64,000 nt of DNA, taken from positions 62,001 through 126,000 of the forward strand of contig JALNYO010000008.1 of the NCBI GenBank assembly GCA_023229765.1, given 5' to 3'. The translations under genes and the position numbers were made by a program. This DNA is from Syntrophales bacterium (GTDB lineage Bacteria; Desulfobacterota; Syntrophia; Syntrophales; UBA5619). Positions 33,658 to 42,548 of this stretch are shown here, in pieces. Under the pieces are notes generated by a model that worked only from the letters and a program-made list of their open reading frames with translations, made no database searches and had not been told where the DNA came from. Numbering within the stretch: the stretch's first letter is position 1; each line of letters begins with the position of its first letter.

Positions 33658-33862
33658 TGCGTACCCCCTCTTTGCTCCCCTTCGTCAACGCCTTTTTAGG
33701 CTCGTTCTCTATCGTCTCGTTGTTCTTCTTGTCGTCTCCTTCCACATGGCAGCTACAGCCCGGACCGCAACCGCTGCTTATCTTGGTCATCGACTCCTTG
33801 AACATCGCGAAGAACCCCTTTTTCTTGGATTTCGTTTCCATCTCAATCTTCGTCTCATTCAT
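33647..33862 (-). CDS. Small Cys-rich protein, possible metal chaperone
   Basis: A 71-residue hydrophilic protein with one cysteine knot-like cluster, SGCGPGCSCHVEG near residues 30-42, inside a Lys/Glu-rich chain. Its gene overlaps the start of the P-type ATPase, which itself lacks a metal-binding N-terminal domain. It may act as a detached metal-binding unit delivering ions to the pump; this is inference from context. The fold is not recognised. Confidence 0.65.
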   Translation of the reverse strand: MNETKIEMETKSKKKGFFAMFKESMTKISSGCGPGCSCHVEGDDKKNNETIENEPKKALTKGSKEGVRNAE

Positions 33863-34036
33863 GATTCATTTCCTCCTAATCAACATTAGAAACATCATCA
33901 TACGTGGGCAACAAAATACGCTGCCGGTGGTCGTCTTCTTCTTGACACTCAAAGCTGCTTACCCTGCTTGCATGTGGGCCCAAGAGACCAAGCCCGGCGG
34001 TCTGGGGATTGACAGGATTCACACAGGTAGGAGCGA

Positions 34037-34414
34037 TCATTCCCGCCTCCTCGCTTCAGTGTCCTCCAACAGGCACAACCCCAAATCGAGAAGGCCGACG
34101 ATGCACGGGTTTATAATCCGGTAATGGACGTTGTTCCCGCTTCTGGCGCCCGCGAGGATGCCCCGGTCCACAAGACGCTGGAGCTGGTTGGATATGGCTT
34201 GTGGCTTCATCCCCATCGTGTCTGCGAGGTCTTTCACACACATTTCTCCGGAACGTGTCAGTGCGTGAATCAGACGCAATCGCGTGTCGTTGGCCAGCAT
34301 CTTGAACAAGTGCATCAACTCATCCGCTTTCCCCGGGCTAATGAGTTCACGGTCCTCCAACGCAGGTTTGGGCCGACAGCAGACCTGCACATTCTTCTGT
34401 TTTCTCGCGGTCAT
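34037..34414 (-). CDS. ArsR/SmtB-family metal-responsive repressor
   Basis: A 125-residue winged-helix protein. The DNA-reading region is CVKDLADTMGMKPQAISNQL. Candidate metal thiolates are Cys12-Cys13 near the N-terminus, Cys59 in GEMCVKD (the position used by CadC), and Cys104/Cys114 near the C-terminus. This set resembles Cd/Pb sensors of the CadC/CmtR type. It lies upstream of the Cys-rich miniprotein and the P-type ATPase on the same strand, with a 174-base gap in which I see no gene. Confidence 0.82.
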   Translation of the reverse strand: MTARKQKNVQVCCRPKPALEDRELISPGKADELMHLFKMLANDTRLRLIHALTRSGEMCVKDLADTMGMKPQAISNQLQRLVDRGILAGARSGNNVHYRIINPCIVGLLDLGLCLLEDTEARRRE

Positions 34415-34488
34415 TTATCCCCCTCCAAGGCTTACACGAATACACGATACTGTGGATAACCGTAAATGTCAAGCGTCACTTTTGCCCC

Positions 34489-34540
34489 TGCGTACGGAAG
34501 ATATTGAAAATACGGGATAACGGCTTTCACCGGTATCTTA
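34489..34540. repeat. Repeat family R3, copy 2
   Basis: TGCGTACGGAAGATATTG through CACCGGTATCTTA repeats 29498-29550 in direct orientation with about one mismatch. The two copies bracket the TSUP remnant, the URO-D gene and the metal-efflux operon. Confidence 0.75.
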
Positions 34541-34565
34541 TTAAATTCCCTTGTTTCAGAAGAAT

Positions 34566-35990
34566 TTAAGGGACTCGCTGGCAAGAGGTTGGGGGCGCGC
34601 CAGCAAGCCACCCCTTGCAACGTGTCGGCCAACGCAGAGGACTGCGCAGGAAGCGCCAGGCGGAGTTCGCCGCCGCCAGTTGCGCCTGATTCAGCCTCGC
34701 TTCGCCGTAAACTTCCCGGTTATAGGCAGCGATTATGGCTTCGATTGGCTCCTTAAGCGCGGGAAAACGGGCATGCAGACGCACCCCGAATTCGAGAGGC
34801 GTCTCGTGGCGACCATGGGGAAACCCGCCGCGCTGTGCCCAGCGCAAAAGGGCGCCGTAAAGTTCGGCGGCCTTTTGATAACCTCGGGCGCTCCGAAAAA
34901 TTTTCCTGCAGGTTCCGACCAGAAAGGACCACAGCAAGGCAAATCTCGAAGACAGTGATATCGTTTTCGGGCGGTCACCCCCCTCTGTCCTTGCGAGGAG
35001 CCATTTTACGGCATAGAAAAGGGCGATGGCAGAGGCAATGATCATGGTCAGCAGCAGGAGCCCCCAAAGTCCCCATGCCAGAATTTTTTCCAGCAGCTCC
35101 ACCAACCAGCCGTGCACTGGCGGCGTAAGCTGATTCGAAGCGGTGTTTGGAGATGATTTCGTCGCATCCACAGCGAGATGGCTGCCGCGGGGGCCGAAGA
35201 GAAAACGTAAGATAGTGATTAATAATGAGAGAAGCGGACTGCCGGCGGCCGCCAGTGTGTTGTATCCGAGCTGTGCGGCCGCGGTGAGGCCTGGTATGAA
35301 AAAGAGCAGTAAAACCGAGGCTCCCAAAAGTGCGACCACGACAAAGCTTGCGATGAAGCCGAGCGCCCGGTACCCGGGGAGAAAGGCTTTGGAGGCATAG
35401 TTCCGTGTCCGGGCCATTCCGAGCGCTAACAGGCCGGACAGGAAGAAGGGAAAGACGAAGAGCAGGGACAGGGTGTCCTCGGCCAGCGTTTCCCCTTTGG
35501 TCAGCGCCATGAGTTTCAGTATAAAAAGCGCAAAAAAGGCGGCCAGGCCGAGATCGAAGCGATTGCATGTATTGAAATATGTCTGCGGCCTGCGGGCAAG
35601 GGTCACCCCTCCGGCCCACAGTATAATGAGCAAAAAGAGATTCAACGAAAGGATCAGTCCCTCCAGCACACCCCGCGAACCATTGAAAAAAAGGGAAAGC
35701 CAGGCGCTGTCCAGAAGCGGATAAGAGCGGTAATAAATCCCATGAATCAACAGCAGCCCCCCGCACATAAACCCCAGCAGCTCAATGCCTATGACGCTTG
35801 CTATCCGCCATCCCTTACCCGTGGAGATGCGGGTGGCAAATACTGCCAAGGCAAAAGCGAGAAGGGTCTCGAAAAAAGGGAACGGGCGATGCATAGTCAT
35901 CAGCGAGCAGAACATGGCCCAGCCCAGAAACCAGCTCAACTCCATTGCACCATTGACGAAATACCAGAGCATTCCCTTGCGGACATCCAT
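34566..35990 (-). CDS. Membrane protein with C-terminal DUF4129 domain
   Basis: A 474-residue protein with about ten hydrophobic segments in the first ~330 residues and a soluble C-terminal DUF4129-like region (RGGFPHGRHETPLEFGVRLHARFP, then AYNREVYGE). Such proteins often accompany MoxR AAA+ ATPases and DUF58 proteins, as here; their role is unknown, possibly cell-envelope assembly. Its start overlaps the DUF58 stop by one base (TGATG). Confidence 0.72.
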   Translation of the reverse strand: MDVRKGMLWYFVNGAMELSWFLGWAMFCSLMTMHRPFPFFETLLAFALAVFATRISTGKGWRIASVIGIELLGFMCGGLLLIHGIYYRSYPLLDSAWLSLFFNGSRGVLEGLILSLNLFLLIILWAGGVTLARRPQTYFNTCNRFDLGLAAFFALFILKLMALTKGETLAEDTLSLLFVFPFFLSGLLALGMARTRNYASKAFLPGYRALGFIASFVVVALLGASVLLLFFIPGLTAAAQLGYNTLAAAGSPLLSLLITILRFLFGPRGSHLAVDATKSSPNTASNQLTPPVHGWLVELLEKILAWGLWGLLLLTMIIASAIALFYAVKWLLARTEGGDRPKTISLSSRFALLWSFLVGTCRKIFRSARGYQKAAELYGALLRWAQRGGFPHGRHETPLEFGVRLHARFPALKEPIEAIIAAYNREVYGEARLNQAQLAAANSAWRFLRSPLRWPTRCKGWLAGAPPTSCQRVP

Positions 35991-37195
35991 CAGGCACGCC
36001 CCTTTCCGCCGCCGGTCCCCTCGTTGTTCCCGGTTGCCAAACCGCTGGCAGCGAGGGGACCGGCTGAATCAATAGCGGGAGGGGCGGCAAAAAACCGGAA
36101 AGGCATCCGTCGCCGCATAAAGTATTCCCGGGCAGCCAGCGCCATTTTGTCCTCTTCAAGGGAAAAGTACAGACAACTGATCCCCCAGGGCGCCCTCAAG
36201 TGCAAATGGAACGTGTCGCTGAGGCTGCGCGCCGGTTCCATCTGCAGCCGGGCCAGCGTTTCCAAAAGGGCGGCGAGCTGATTGGCGTTTTTCGAAACGG
36301 GGACAAGGGGTGATGCCTCTCCAATCAGCCGGCCGTTGGTTATCAGTCCCACGGCGCAGCCGCGCTCGGAGAGCCGCACCGCTGCGGATGCCACCGTTTC
36401 GAGCAGGCGCTCGAATTCCTCCGTAGCCTTGTGCTGAGCGAGCGGGCCGATGGCAACGACGAGCAGCGCCTTTTCCTGGGACGAAGGCTCGAAAATCTTC
36501 TCCTGCAGCTTGTGGTGACGGGCGGTCGCTTTCCAGTGGATGTGCTTGGCGGGATGCCCGTACTGGTAGTCCCTTGTGCCCAATATGTAAACAGGGTCAT
36601 CCACCGGGGTGTCGGCGCCGGGAATGCCGAAAAAATCGCGCGGCGGCAACAAAAACGGTTTGAGGGGAACGAGACGGGGATATACCACCACCTCAAGCGG
36701 GCTGGCCATTTCCTTGTGCCTGGGGAAGAAGCCAAATAGGTCTCCCGAGGCGATGCCAAGCGGCCCTATGTGATGGATGCCCCTTTGCCGCGCCTTCAGT
36801 TCCCAGTGGAAGCTGGCCGTCTGATACCATAACAAACCGGCTTCAGCCGTAAGCGCGGTTGCGCCATTTTCGTCGTGGACGAGGCCGTTTACGGGAGATT
36901 CTAACTGCAGCCAGACCGGGAGGATTTTCCTGTTTGCCGTCGTCGCCTGCAGCAGAAGCTTCTCATCCGGGAACAGCCGGCGTTTGTCGATGCTGAAGCT
37001 GCATTCAATGCCGGTCAGACTCCACCCTGCCCAGAGTTTTGCCCCGGCGGCGACGCTGAAAAGAAGGAGCGACAATACCGTCAGATCCCGCTGGCCGGTA
37101 AGCAGGGCCATGCAGAAAAACAGACCAACAATGATCAGCACGAAGGGAACAAGGAAAATGCTTGGCGGTCTGCGATCCATCGCGCTCATCGTCAT
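35990..37195 (-). CDS. DUF58 domain protein (MoxR-associated)
   Basis: A 401-residue protein. Two N-terminal membrane segments (FLVPFVLIIVGLFFCMAL and the next) precede a beta-rich region and the DUF58 core with RDYQYGHPAKHIHWKATAR near residues 205-223, the family's best-conserved stretch (usually YxxGDxxRxIhWkaSAR). DUF58 proteins have a vWA-like fold and work with MoxR ATPases in maturation of protein complexes. It is the middle gene of a three-gene operon. Confidence 0.82.
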   Translation of the reverse strand: MTMSAMDRRPPSIFLVPFVLIIVGLFFCMALLTGQRDLTVLSLLLFSVAAGAKLWAGWSLTGIECSFSIDKRRLFPDEKLLLQATTANRKILPVWLQLESPVNGLVHDENGATALTAEAGLLWYQTASFHWELKARQRGIHHIGPLGIASGDLFGFFPRHKEMASPLEVVVYPRLVPLKPFLLPPRDFFGIPGADTPVDDPVYILGTRDYQYGHPAKHIHWKATARHHKLQEKIFEPSSQEKALLVVAIGPLAQHKATEEFERLLETVASAAVRLSERGCAVGLITNGRLIGEASPLVPVSKNANQLAALLETLARLQMEPARSLSDTFHLHLRAPWGISCLYFSLEEDKMALAAREYFMRRRMPFRFFAAPPAIDSAGPLAASGLATGNNEGTGGGKGRA

Positions 37196-37198
37196 TGC

Positions 37199-38137
37199 TT
37201 ACACACCGGGGGCAGGCACGGGTATCCGGCTGACGATCTCTTCGAGAAGCCGCTCCTGGATCTCCCCCTGCAGCCGCTCTTCTTCCTTGAGAATCAGACG
37301 GTGCGCAAGGACAGGCGCCGCCAATGACTTTATGTCATCGGGAAGCACATAGTCCCGACCGCGCAGCGCCGCCAGGGCTTGGCCGGCTCTCATAAGACCA
37401 AGGGAGCCCCGCGGGCTCGCCCCGAGTCGCAAAGCAGAACTGTGGCGGGTCGCATTGACAATGGCGGTTAGGTATTCCTTCACAGGCAGGGAGACGCGGA
37501 TGTGTCGCCGGGCTTCCTGCAACCCGGCGATCTGTTCGGGAGTCGCCACCGGTTCCAGCTCCTTGAGGGGATCTTTCTCCCGAAAACGCTCCAGGATGGC
37601 GATTTCCTCCTGCGGATCGGGATAACCAAGCCGTATGCGCAGCAGGAAACGGTCAAGCTGCGCCTCGGGCAGGGGAAAGGTTCCTTCGAGTTCGATCGGA
37701 TTTTGCGTAGCCATGACAAAAAAAGGATTAGGCAGGCTGTATGTTTTTCCATCCACCGTAACCTGCCGTTCCTCCATGCTTTCTAAAAGGCTAGACTGAG
37801 TTCGGGGGATGGTGCGGTTGATCTCGTCGGCCAGAAGCACGTGGGTCATGACCGGGCCCGGCTGAAAGGTGAAGTGCCCCGTTTCCTGATTGTAAACATT
37901 GAACCCGGTGATGTCGCCTGGCAGCAGATCCGGGGTGAACTGCACCCGCTGGAAAGAGGCGCCGATGCTTTTGGCCAGGGACTTGGCGATCAATGTTTTT
38001 CCCAGACCCGGAATGTCCTCTATCAACACATGCCCTTCGGCCAGCAGGGCGACCAGCAGGAACTCGAGGGAACGTTCTTTTCCAACAGTCACAAGGGATA
38101 CATTTTCAATTATTCGCTTACACAGATCGAAATTCAC
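37199..38137 (-). CDS. MoxR-family AAA+ ATPase
   Basis: A 312-residue AAA+ ATPase. Walker A is PGLGKT at 43-48, Walker B with DE at 104-105 in LLADEINR, the sensor region is ATQNPIELEGTFPLPEAQLDRF, and the C-terminal lid has LGASPRGSLGLMRAGQAL. MoxR proteins act as chaperones for metal insertion or envelope complexes. The start is GTG 38137 with GAGG eight bases ahead; the frame extends to a TTG at 38269 but that addition is not MoxR-like and has no ribosome site. It lies three bases upstream of the DUF58 gene. Confidence 0.85.
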   Translation of the reverse strand: MNFDLCKRIIENVSLVTVGKERSLEFLLVALLAEGHVLIEDIPGLGKTLIAKSLAKSIGASFQRVQFTPDLLPGDITGFNVYNQETGHFTFQPGPVMTHVLLADEINRTIPRTQSSLLESMEERQVTVDGKTYSLPNPFFVMATQNPIELEGTFPLPEAQLDRFLLRIRLGYPDPQEEIAILERFREKDPLKELEPVATPEQIAGLQEARRHIRVSLPVKEYLTAIVNATRHSSALRLGASPRGSLGLMRAGQALAALRGRDYVLPDDIKSLAAPVLAHRLILKEEERLQGEIQERLLEEIVSRIPVPAPGV

Positions 38138-38368
38138 CGTTGCACCTCTCGCCGCGTTGTTTTCTCCCCTGACTGGCAACCTGTTTAAGGCTGCGCTACC
38201 AGGTCCGGTATAGCCTCCCGGCAAGGCTTTACTCCGACCTTCGGGTTCCTCTACCGGGGCTTTTTTCAAGCGTCGCCACGTTAGGGGAGTCGGCCCTCTC
38301 TGTCAAGAATATTTTCCTGCTTGTCAATGATTTAATGTTTGCCCGAAAGGAAGAGGCTCACGGCCCTG

Positions 38369-38405
38369 CCGGGCATAAGAGACGCATTCCGCTTCTCATG
38401 CCCGG
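38369..38405 (-). terminator. Hairpin downstream of chrA
   Basis: CCGGGCAT and ATGCCCGG form an 8-bp perfect stem with a short inner extension, 21 bases after the chrA stop on its strand. No U-tract follows, so it may be a weak terminator or an mRNA-end stabiliser. Confidence 0.35.
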
Positions 38406-38425
38406 TAATCACAGAAGGTTTTATA

Positions 38426-39580
38426 TTACAAGAACAGCAGCGACGCTGCTATGCCGGCAAGTACCGGATAGAGCAGATTGACCTTGAAGAATAGTGCGGC
38501 AAACGTCCCACCGGCGATGAGAATGCGAATCGCATCCCAGGGGACCTTCAGGCCGAAGCGAATCGTTACGGAAAGGAGCAGCCCCACAAAAGAAAACAGG
38601 ATGCCGTGCAGAGCCCGGCTGAACCAGGGAGATTTCCGGAGCCGATCGTAGTAGGGAACCATTCCGGCGATGATTACGAAGGAAGGCAGGAAGATGGCGG
38701 CGGTGGCAATGATGCCGCCTTCCAGCCCGTACTTCATATAGCCGATGAAGGTGGCAGTGATGACAATGGGTCCCGGCGTGATCTGTCCGAGGGCGATTCC
38801 ATCCAGAAAGGTCCTGGTGTCCATCCAGCCATGGACGGACACCACCTCGTTGAACATCAAGGGAACCGAGGAAAAGCCGCCCCCGAAGGCGAACAGGTCA
38901 ATCTTTGCCATCAGGAATGCCAGCGTGAATAATTCTCTCTTAAACAGATAGAGCAGGATTAAGGCCACTACCGCAACGAGGAGTATCCAGGCCAGGGGCT
39001 TCGGGGAGAAGGAGTTCTGGCCGTCAAATGTCGCCTTGGTCGGGAAGGTCTGGCGATAATAAAACCCAAGCCCAAATAGCCCGGACAGGAGAATGACACC
39101 AATGGGATGGACGCCGAAGCCGAACATTATGGCTGCGGCCAATGCAACCAGCGCCCCTTTCCAGTCGTTCAGCCAGGTTTTTCCGAATGTTAAGGCCGCA
39201 TGGGCGACGATGGCCACGACCACCGCCTGGAGGCCGCTGAACGCCGAAACGACGGCTGGCAAAGCGTGCGCGCGGGCATAGAGGGCTGAGAGGATCAGCA
39301 TCAGGATGAAGGCGGGAAGGCCAAAGCCGACAAACGAAGCGGCGGCTCCCCCAATCCCCCGCGAACGCAAGCCGACATAAGCAGCCGCCTGCATGGCCGT
39401 CGCCCCCGGAATCATCTGGCAAAGCCCCGCACCTTCGCGGAAAGATTCCTCGGTGAGCCATTCTTTTCCCTCCACGGCCATCTTCCGGATTTCGGCAAGC
39501 ATGGCAGGACCGCCAAAAGCCGTCAATCCCAACCGGAAAAAGGACAAAAAAATATCGCCGAGCGTTGGTGTCTTAATCAT
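38426..39580 (-). CDS. chrA: Chromate transporter ChrA
   Basis: A 384-residue two-domain CHR protein with about ten to twelve membrane segments. Each half has the family repeat: FRLGLTAFGGPAMLAEIR and GLCQMIPGATAMQ in the first, KIDLFAFGGGFSSVPLMF and LGQITPGPIVITATF in the second. ChrA expels chromate or related oxyanions. ATG 39580 is the start, with GGAG seven bases ahead; the frame to 39712 upstream is not ChrA-like. Confidence 0.88.
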   Translation of the reverse strand: MIKTPTLGDIFLSFFRLGLTAFGGPAMLAEIRKMAVEGKEWLTEESFREGAGLCQMIPGATAMQAAAYVGLRSRGIGGAAASFVGFGLPAFILMLILSALYARAHALPAVVSAFSGLQAVVVAIVAHAALTFGKTWLNDWKGALVALAAAIMFGFGVHPIGVILLSGLFGLGFYYRQTFPTKATFDGQNSFSPKPLAWILLVAVVALILLYLFKRELFTLAFLMAKIDLFAFGGGFSSVPLMFNEVVSVHGWMDTRTFLDGIALGQITPGPIVITATFIGYMKYGLEGGIIATAAIFLPSFVIIAGMVPYYDRLRKSPWFSRALHGILFSFVGLLLSVTIRFGLKVPWDAIRILIAGGTFAALFFKVNLLYPVLAGIAASLLFL

Positions 39581-39807
39581 AAAACTCTCCCCATTACTCT
39601 TTTTTCTGCCCCGGGATCTTCCTGCCCCCAAGACAAGCTCAAGGGCGCGCTCTGCTGGTCTGATTTTCCCTTGTTTCGATAAATAAAGAGCATACTTCCA
39701 AAACTGCGTCAAGATTTTCCTGGGGCGTCTCCCTCATCCGGCGCCTTGAATTTCTCACGGGATATATTGTATGAAGACAAATCATAGCGGAGAAGAGGGC
39801 GAAACCA

Positions 39808-40350
39808 TTGCAAGGAGATCTTTCAAGAAGGCAATTTATTCTGACCACTGCAGCCGGCGTGGCGCTTGGGTTGACTGGATATCCCACTTTCCTGCCTGCC
39901 GCCGGGGAGGTGGAGCTCGCGGTGATTTCCGGCGAGCCAGCCGCAGCAGCGAAGAAGGCGCTGGCGGTTTTGGGAGGAATCGGGCGTTTCGTCCAAAAAG
40001 GGCAGCGCGTGGTGATCAAACCAAACATGTCGTTTGCCAAAACGCCCGATTTGGCCGCAACAACCCACCCCCAGGTTATCGCGGCGGTGGCGCAGGCCTG
40101 TGTCGCTGCCGGGGCCAGGGAGGTGTTGGTACTGGATCATACGCTGCAAAGGGCGGAGCTCTGCCTTGACCGGACAGGGATTCGGGATGCGTGCCGTTCT
40201 CTCCCCAGCGTCCACGTCCTGGCGCTGCAGGAGCGGCAATTCTTCCGCGAGATACGAATACCGCAGGGGAAGGTGCGCCCGGCGAAAATCCGCTTCCCGA
40301 AAGGCCGCAAGGGTTTTTATAAACCTCCCGCGCCGCCCTTTTTTACATGA
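39808..40350 (+). pseudogene. Truncated DUF362-domain protein with Tat signal
   Basis: The 180-residue product begins with a twin-arginine signal (SRRQFILTTAAGVALGL, residues 6-22) and the first half of DUF362 (GQRVVIKPNMSFAKTPDLAATTHP, then AAGAREVLVLDH). Full DUF362 proteins are ~300 residues or more and contain a later PKAKHH-like region, which is missing. The last ~40 residues are unlike the family and the stop falls inside the 3' end of the convergent pyk gene. It is therefore probably a deletion remnant abutting pyk. The TTG start has GAGGG eight bases ahead. Confidence 0.6.
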
Positions 40351-41779
40351 CTTCAAACCTTGTCCAACTGGTTCTGCTTTTTTCCGAAGAGGGCGCGCCG
40401 GCGGCAAAGATGACGAGGTCGCCTTTTTTGATCAGGCCGCGGTTTAGCAGTAATTCCTTTGCCTCCTCTATGGCGAGGTGTTCCTTGTCAAACTGGTCGC
40501 GAAAAACAGAGTTTACCCCCCAGCGGAGACACAGGCGGTTCATGGTTTCAAAACTGTTGGATATCGCAATTATGCGGGCATAGGGCCTGTACTTGGAGAT
40601 AATTCTGGCGGTTCTTCCCGCGAAGGTAAAGACTACAATCGCCTGGGCATCGATCTGGCCGCTCATTTCCACTATGGAATGCCCGATCGAGTCAAACAGT
40701 TTTTCCTGGAGATCGGAAGGCGAAAGGTACGTGATATTCCTCCGGTCTTCGGCATGCATCTCCGCATTGAGGACAATGTCCCTCATGATTCGAACGACGT
40801 CGACCGGGAATGCGCCGACCGAGGTTTCTCCGCTCAGCATCACGGCATCGCTGCCGTCCCAGACGGCATTTGCAACATCGGAGGCCTCCGCACGGGTGGG
40901 AACCGGGGAGTGAATCATCGATTCGAGCATCTGCGTCGCAGTTATGACCAATTTGCCGGCGGCGTTGCATTTTTGAATGATGATTTTCTGCAGTACCGGC
41001 ACATCCTGAGGCGGCAGCTCCACGCCCAGGTCGCCCCGCGCGATCATGATCCCGTCGGCGGCGGCGATGATGGCGTCGAGGTTTTCAACGGCTTCCCGTT
41101 TTTCTATCTTGGCAATAACCGGGATGTCTTCGCCCCGGTCGCTGAGCCAGTCTTTCAGTTGTGTGACGTCGGCGGCGCTTCTGACGAAAGACAGGGCGAT
41201 GTAATCAACCCTGTGCTGCAGCGCAAACTCGAGATCCCGGAAGTCTTTGTCGGTGAGGGACGGGGTCGATAAATTCATCCCCGGCAGGTTCATCCCCTTT
41301 TTCGAGGTAACGAGGCCCCCGGCATCGATTCTACAGATGACGCCCTCGCCCTTCTTTTCGATTATAGTCAACTGAATAAGACCGTCATTGATTAAAATCC
41401 TGTCCCCAATTGCGGCATCCTGGACGAGTGGCTGGTAGGACGTGGAGATCATCTCCTTTGTTCCGAGGAGATTGTTAGTCGTTATTTCAATCAGCTCACC
41501 AGTTTGCAGGAATATGCCCGGTTCCGTAATTTCGCCGACTCTGATCTTCGGCCCCTGCAGATCAACGAGAATCGCAAGCGGGGTGTTTTCCTCGGTGCAG
41601 GCTTTATGCAGGGCGTCAAAAACAACTTCAAAAAAGTCACCGCTGCCATGCGACATGTTCAGACGCACAGCGTCAATCCCCGCCCGGATCAATTGACGGA
41701 TTGTTGCCGCATTCCCGGTGGCCGGTCCTAACGTCGCGATAATTTTAGTCTTGGAGAATTTTGCTGCAATTTCTGCCAT
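40343..41779 (-). CDS. pyk: Pyruvate kinase
   Basis: A 478-residue enzyme that makes pyruvate and ATP from phosphoenolpyruvate and ADP. Seen are TKIIATLGPATGN near the N-terminus, LDKDFRDL-type linker, the catalytic KIEKREAVENLD segment with the key Lys and Glu, and the metal-binding ARGDLGVELPP. The C-terminal domain is complete with GVNSVF and GLIKKGD. AGGAGGG a few bases before the ATG supports the start. Its last eight bases overlap the truncated DUF362 gene. Confidence 0.93.
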   Translation of the reverse strand: MAEIAAKFSKTKIIATLGPATGNAATIRQLIRAGIDAVRLNMSHGSGDFFEVVFDALHKACTEENTPLAILVDLQGPKIRVGEITEPGIFLQTGELIEITTNNLLGTKEMISTSYQPLVQDAAIGDRILINDGLIQLTIIEKKGEGVICRIDAGGLVTSKKGMNLPGMNLSTPSLTDKDFRDLEFALQHRVDYIALSFVRSAADVTQLKDWLSDRGEDIPVIAKIEKREAVENLDAIIAAADGIMIARGDLGVELPPQDVPVLQKIIIQKCNAAGKLVITATQMLESMIHSPVPTRAEASDVANAVWDGSDAVMLSGETSVGAFPVDVVRIMRDIVLNAEMHAEDRRNITYLSPSDLQEKLFDSIGHSIVEMSGQIDAQAIVVFTFAGRTARIISKYRPYARIIAISNSFETMNRLCLRWGVNSVFRDQFDKEHLAIEEAKELLLNRGLIKKGDLVIFAAGAPSSEKSRTSWTRFEVM

Positions 41780-41979
41780 TTTCCCTCCTGTTTATTCGCT
41801 GCCCCTGGCGGCATTTCGTTGCGATGACGATAATGGGGTTTTCGGGACAACCGAACGTGCTGCAGATCGATGTTTTCCGTGGCGATAAGACTAACATTTG
41901 GTGTATAAGGTGTCAAGGCCGTACGCAGTCGCCGTTCACGCTGTTTTGTCACAATAACTTCAAGCGGGAGAAAGGAAGG

Positions 41980-42327
41980 ATGACGATAAAAATTAATTTT
42001 TATTGCTGGGCACGCTGAACCACCTGTCGCAAGGCGAAGGAGTTTCTTTCGCAAAAGCAGGTGGAAATCAATGACCGCGATTTTTTCAAGAACCCTTTCA
42101 GCCGGGCAGAAATAGTGGAACTGTTGGGGGAAAAGCCGGCGGCGGAGATGTTCAACTTCCGCAGCCCCTCCTTCAAGAAGCTGGGCGTGAATCGGGATAG
42201 CCTTGGCCCTGAAGAACTTATCGCTTTGATGCTGAAGGAGCCACGGCTGGTCCGCCGGCCGGTGGTGCGAATCGGGGAAGAGGTATATTTCAGCGCCGAC
42301 AGGTCAGTCCTGGAGGGTTTGCTTTAA
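41980..42327 (+). CDS. ArsC/Spx-family thioredoxin-fold protein, probable selenoprotein (UxxC)
   Basis: An uninterrupted ArsC-like gene is seen only if the in-frame TGA at 42016-42018 is read as selenocysteine. The product is 115 residues, the normal family length. It opens with INFYCWAR, then Sec13, then TTCRKAKEFL, so Sec replaces the first Cys of the CxxC redox motif (U13-T-T-C16). The downstream part (NPFSRAEIVELLG, FNFRSPSFKKLG, RRPVVRIGEEVYF) is a perfect ArsC-like continuation in the same frame. AAAGGAAGG stands before ATG 41980. A strong SECIS-like hairpin follows the TGA. Without readthrough the gene would lose its active site, since the next start (GTG 42061) is past it. The family reduces disulfides or arsenate-like substrates; the substrate is unknown. 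The tRNA-Sec and selA/B genes are not in this window. Confidence 0.8.
42016..42064 (+). promoter_or_regulatory. Bacterial SECIS-like element after UGA
   Basis: A two-part stem follows the TGA. The outer arm CCACCTG (42020-42026) pairs perfectly with CAGGTGG (42058-42064). The upper arm GCGAAGG (42034-42040) pairs with CTTTCGC (42046-42052; one G-U) and closes a five-base loop AGUUU. The loop GU is about 24 bases from the UGA, within the spacing known for bacterial SECIS elements, where SelB recognises an apical GU. Confidence 0.75.
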
Positions 42328-42548
42328 CCATAAGCAGCCACTCCTTAGCCACGGGCGGTTAGCGCTTCACCAAGCCTCTTGCGTGCTGATGCACGTCCGG
42401 ACGCAGTGCAAGGCATTACAGCACTATAACAAGGTCGCTGCTGTCCGCCGCAGGCAATGTTATAAATATATTTGCGCATAGAACGACTTTGGGTATATAC
42501 CTCTTCGAAACAAGCGTAAATACAATAAAATAAGGAGGAGAAATCGCT

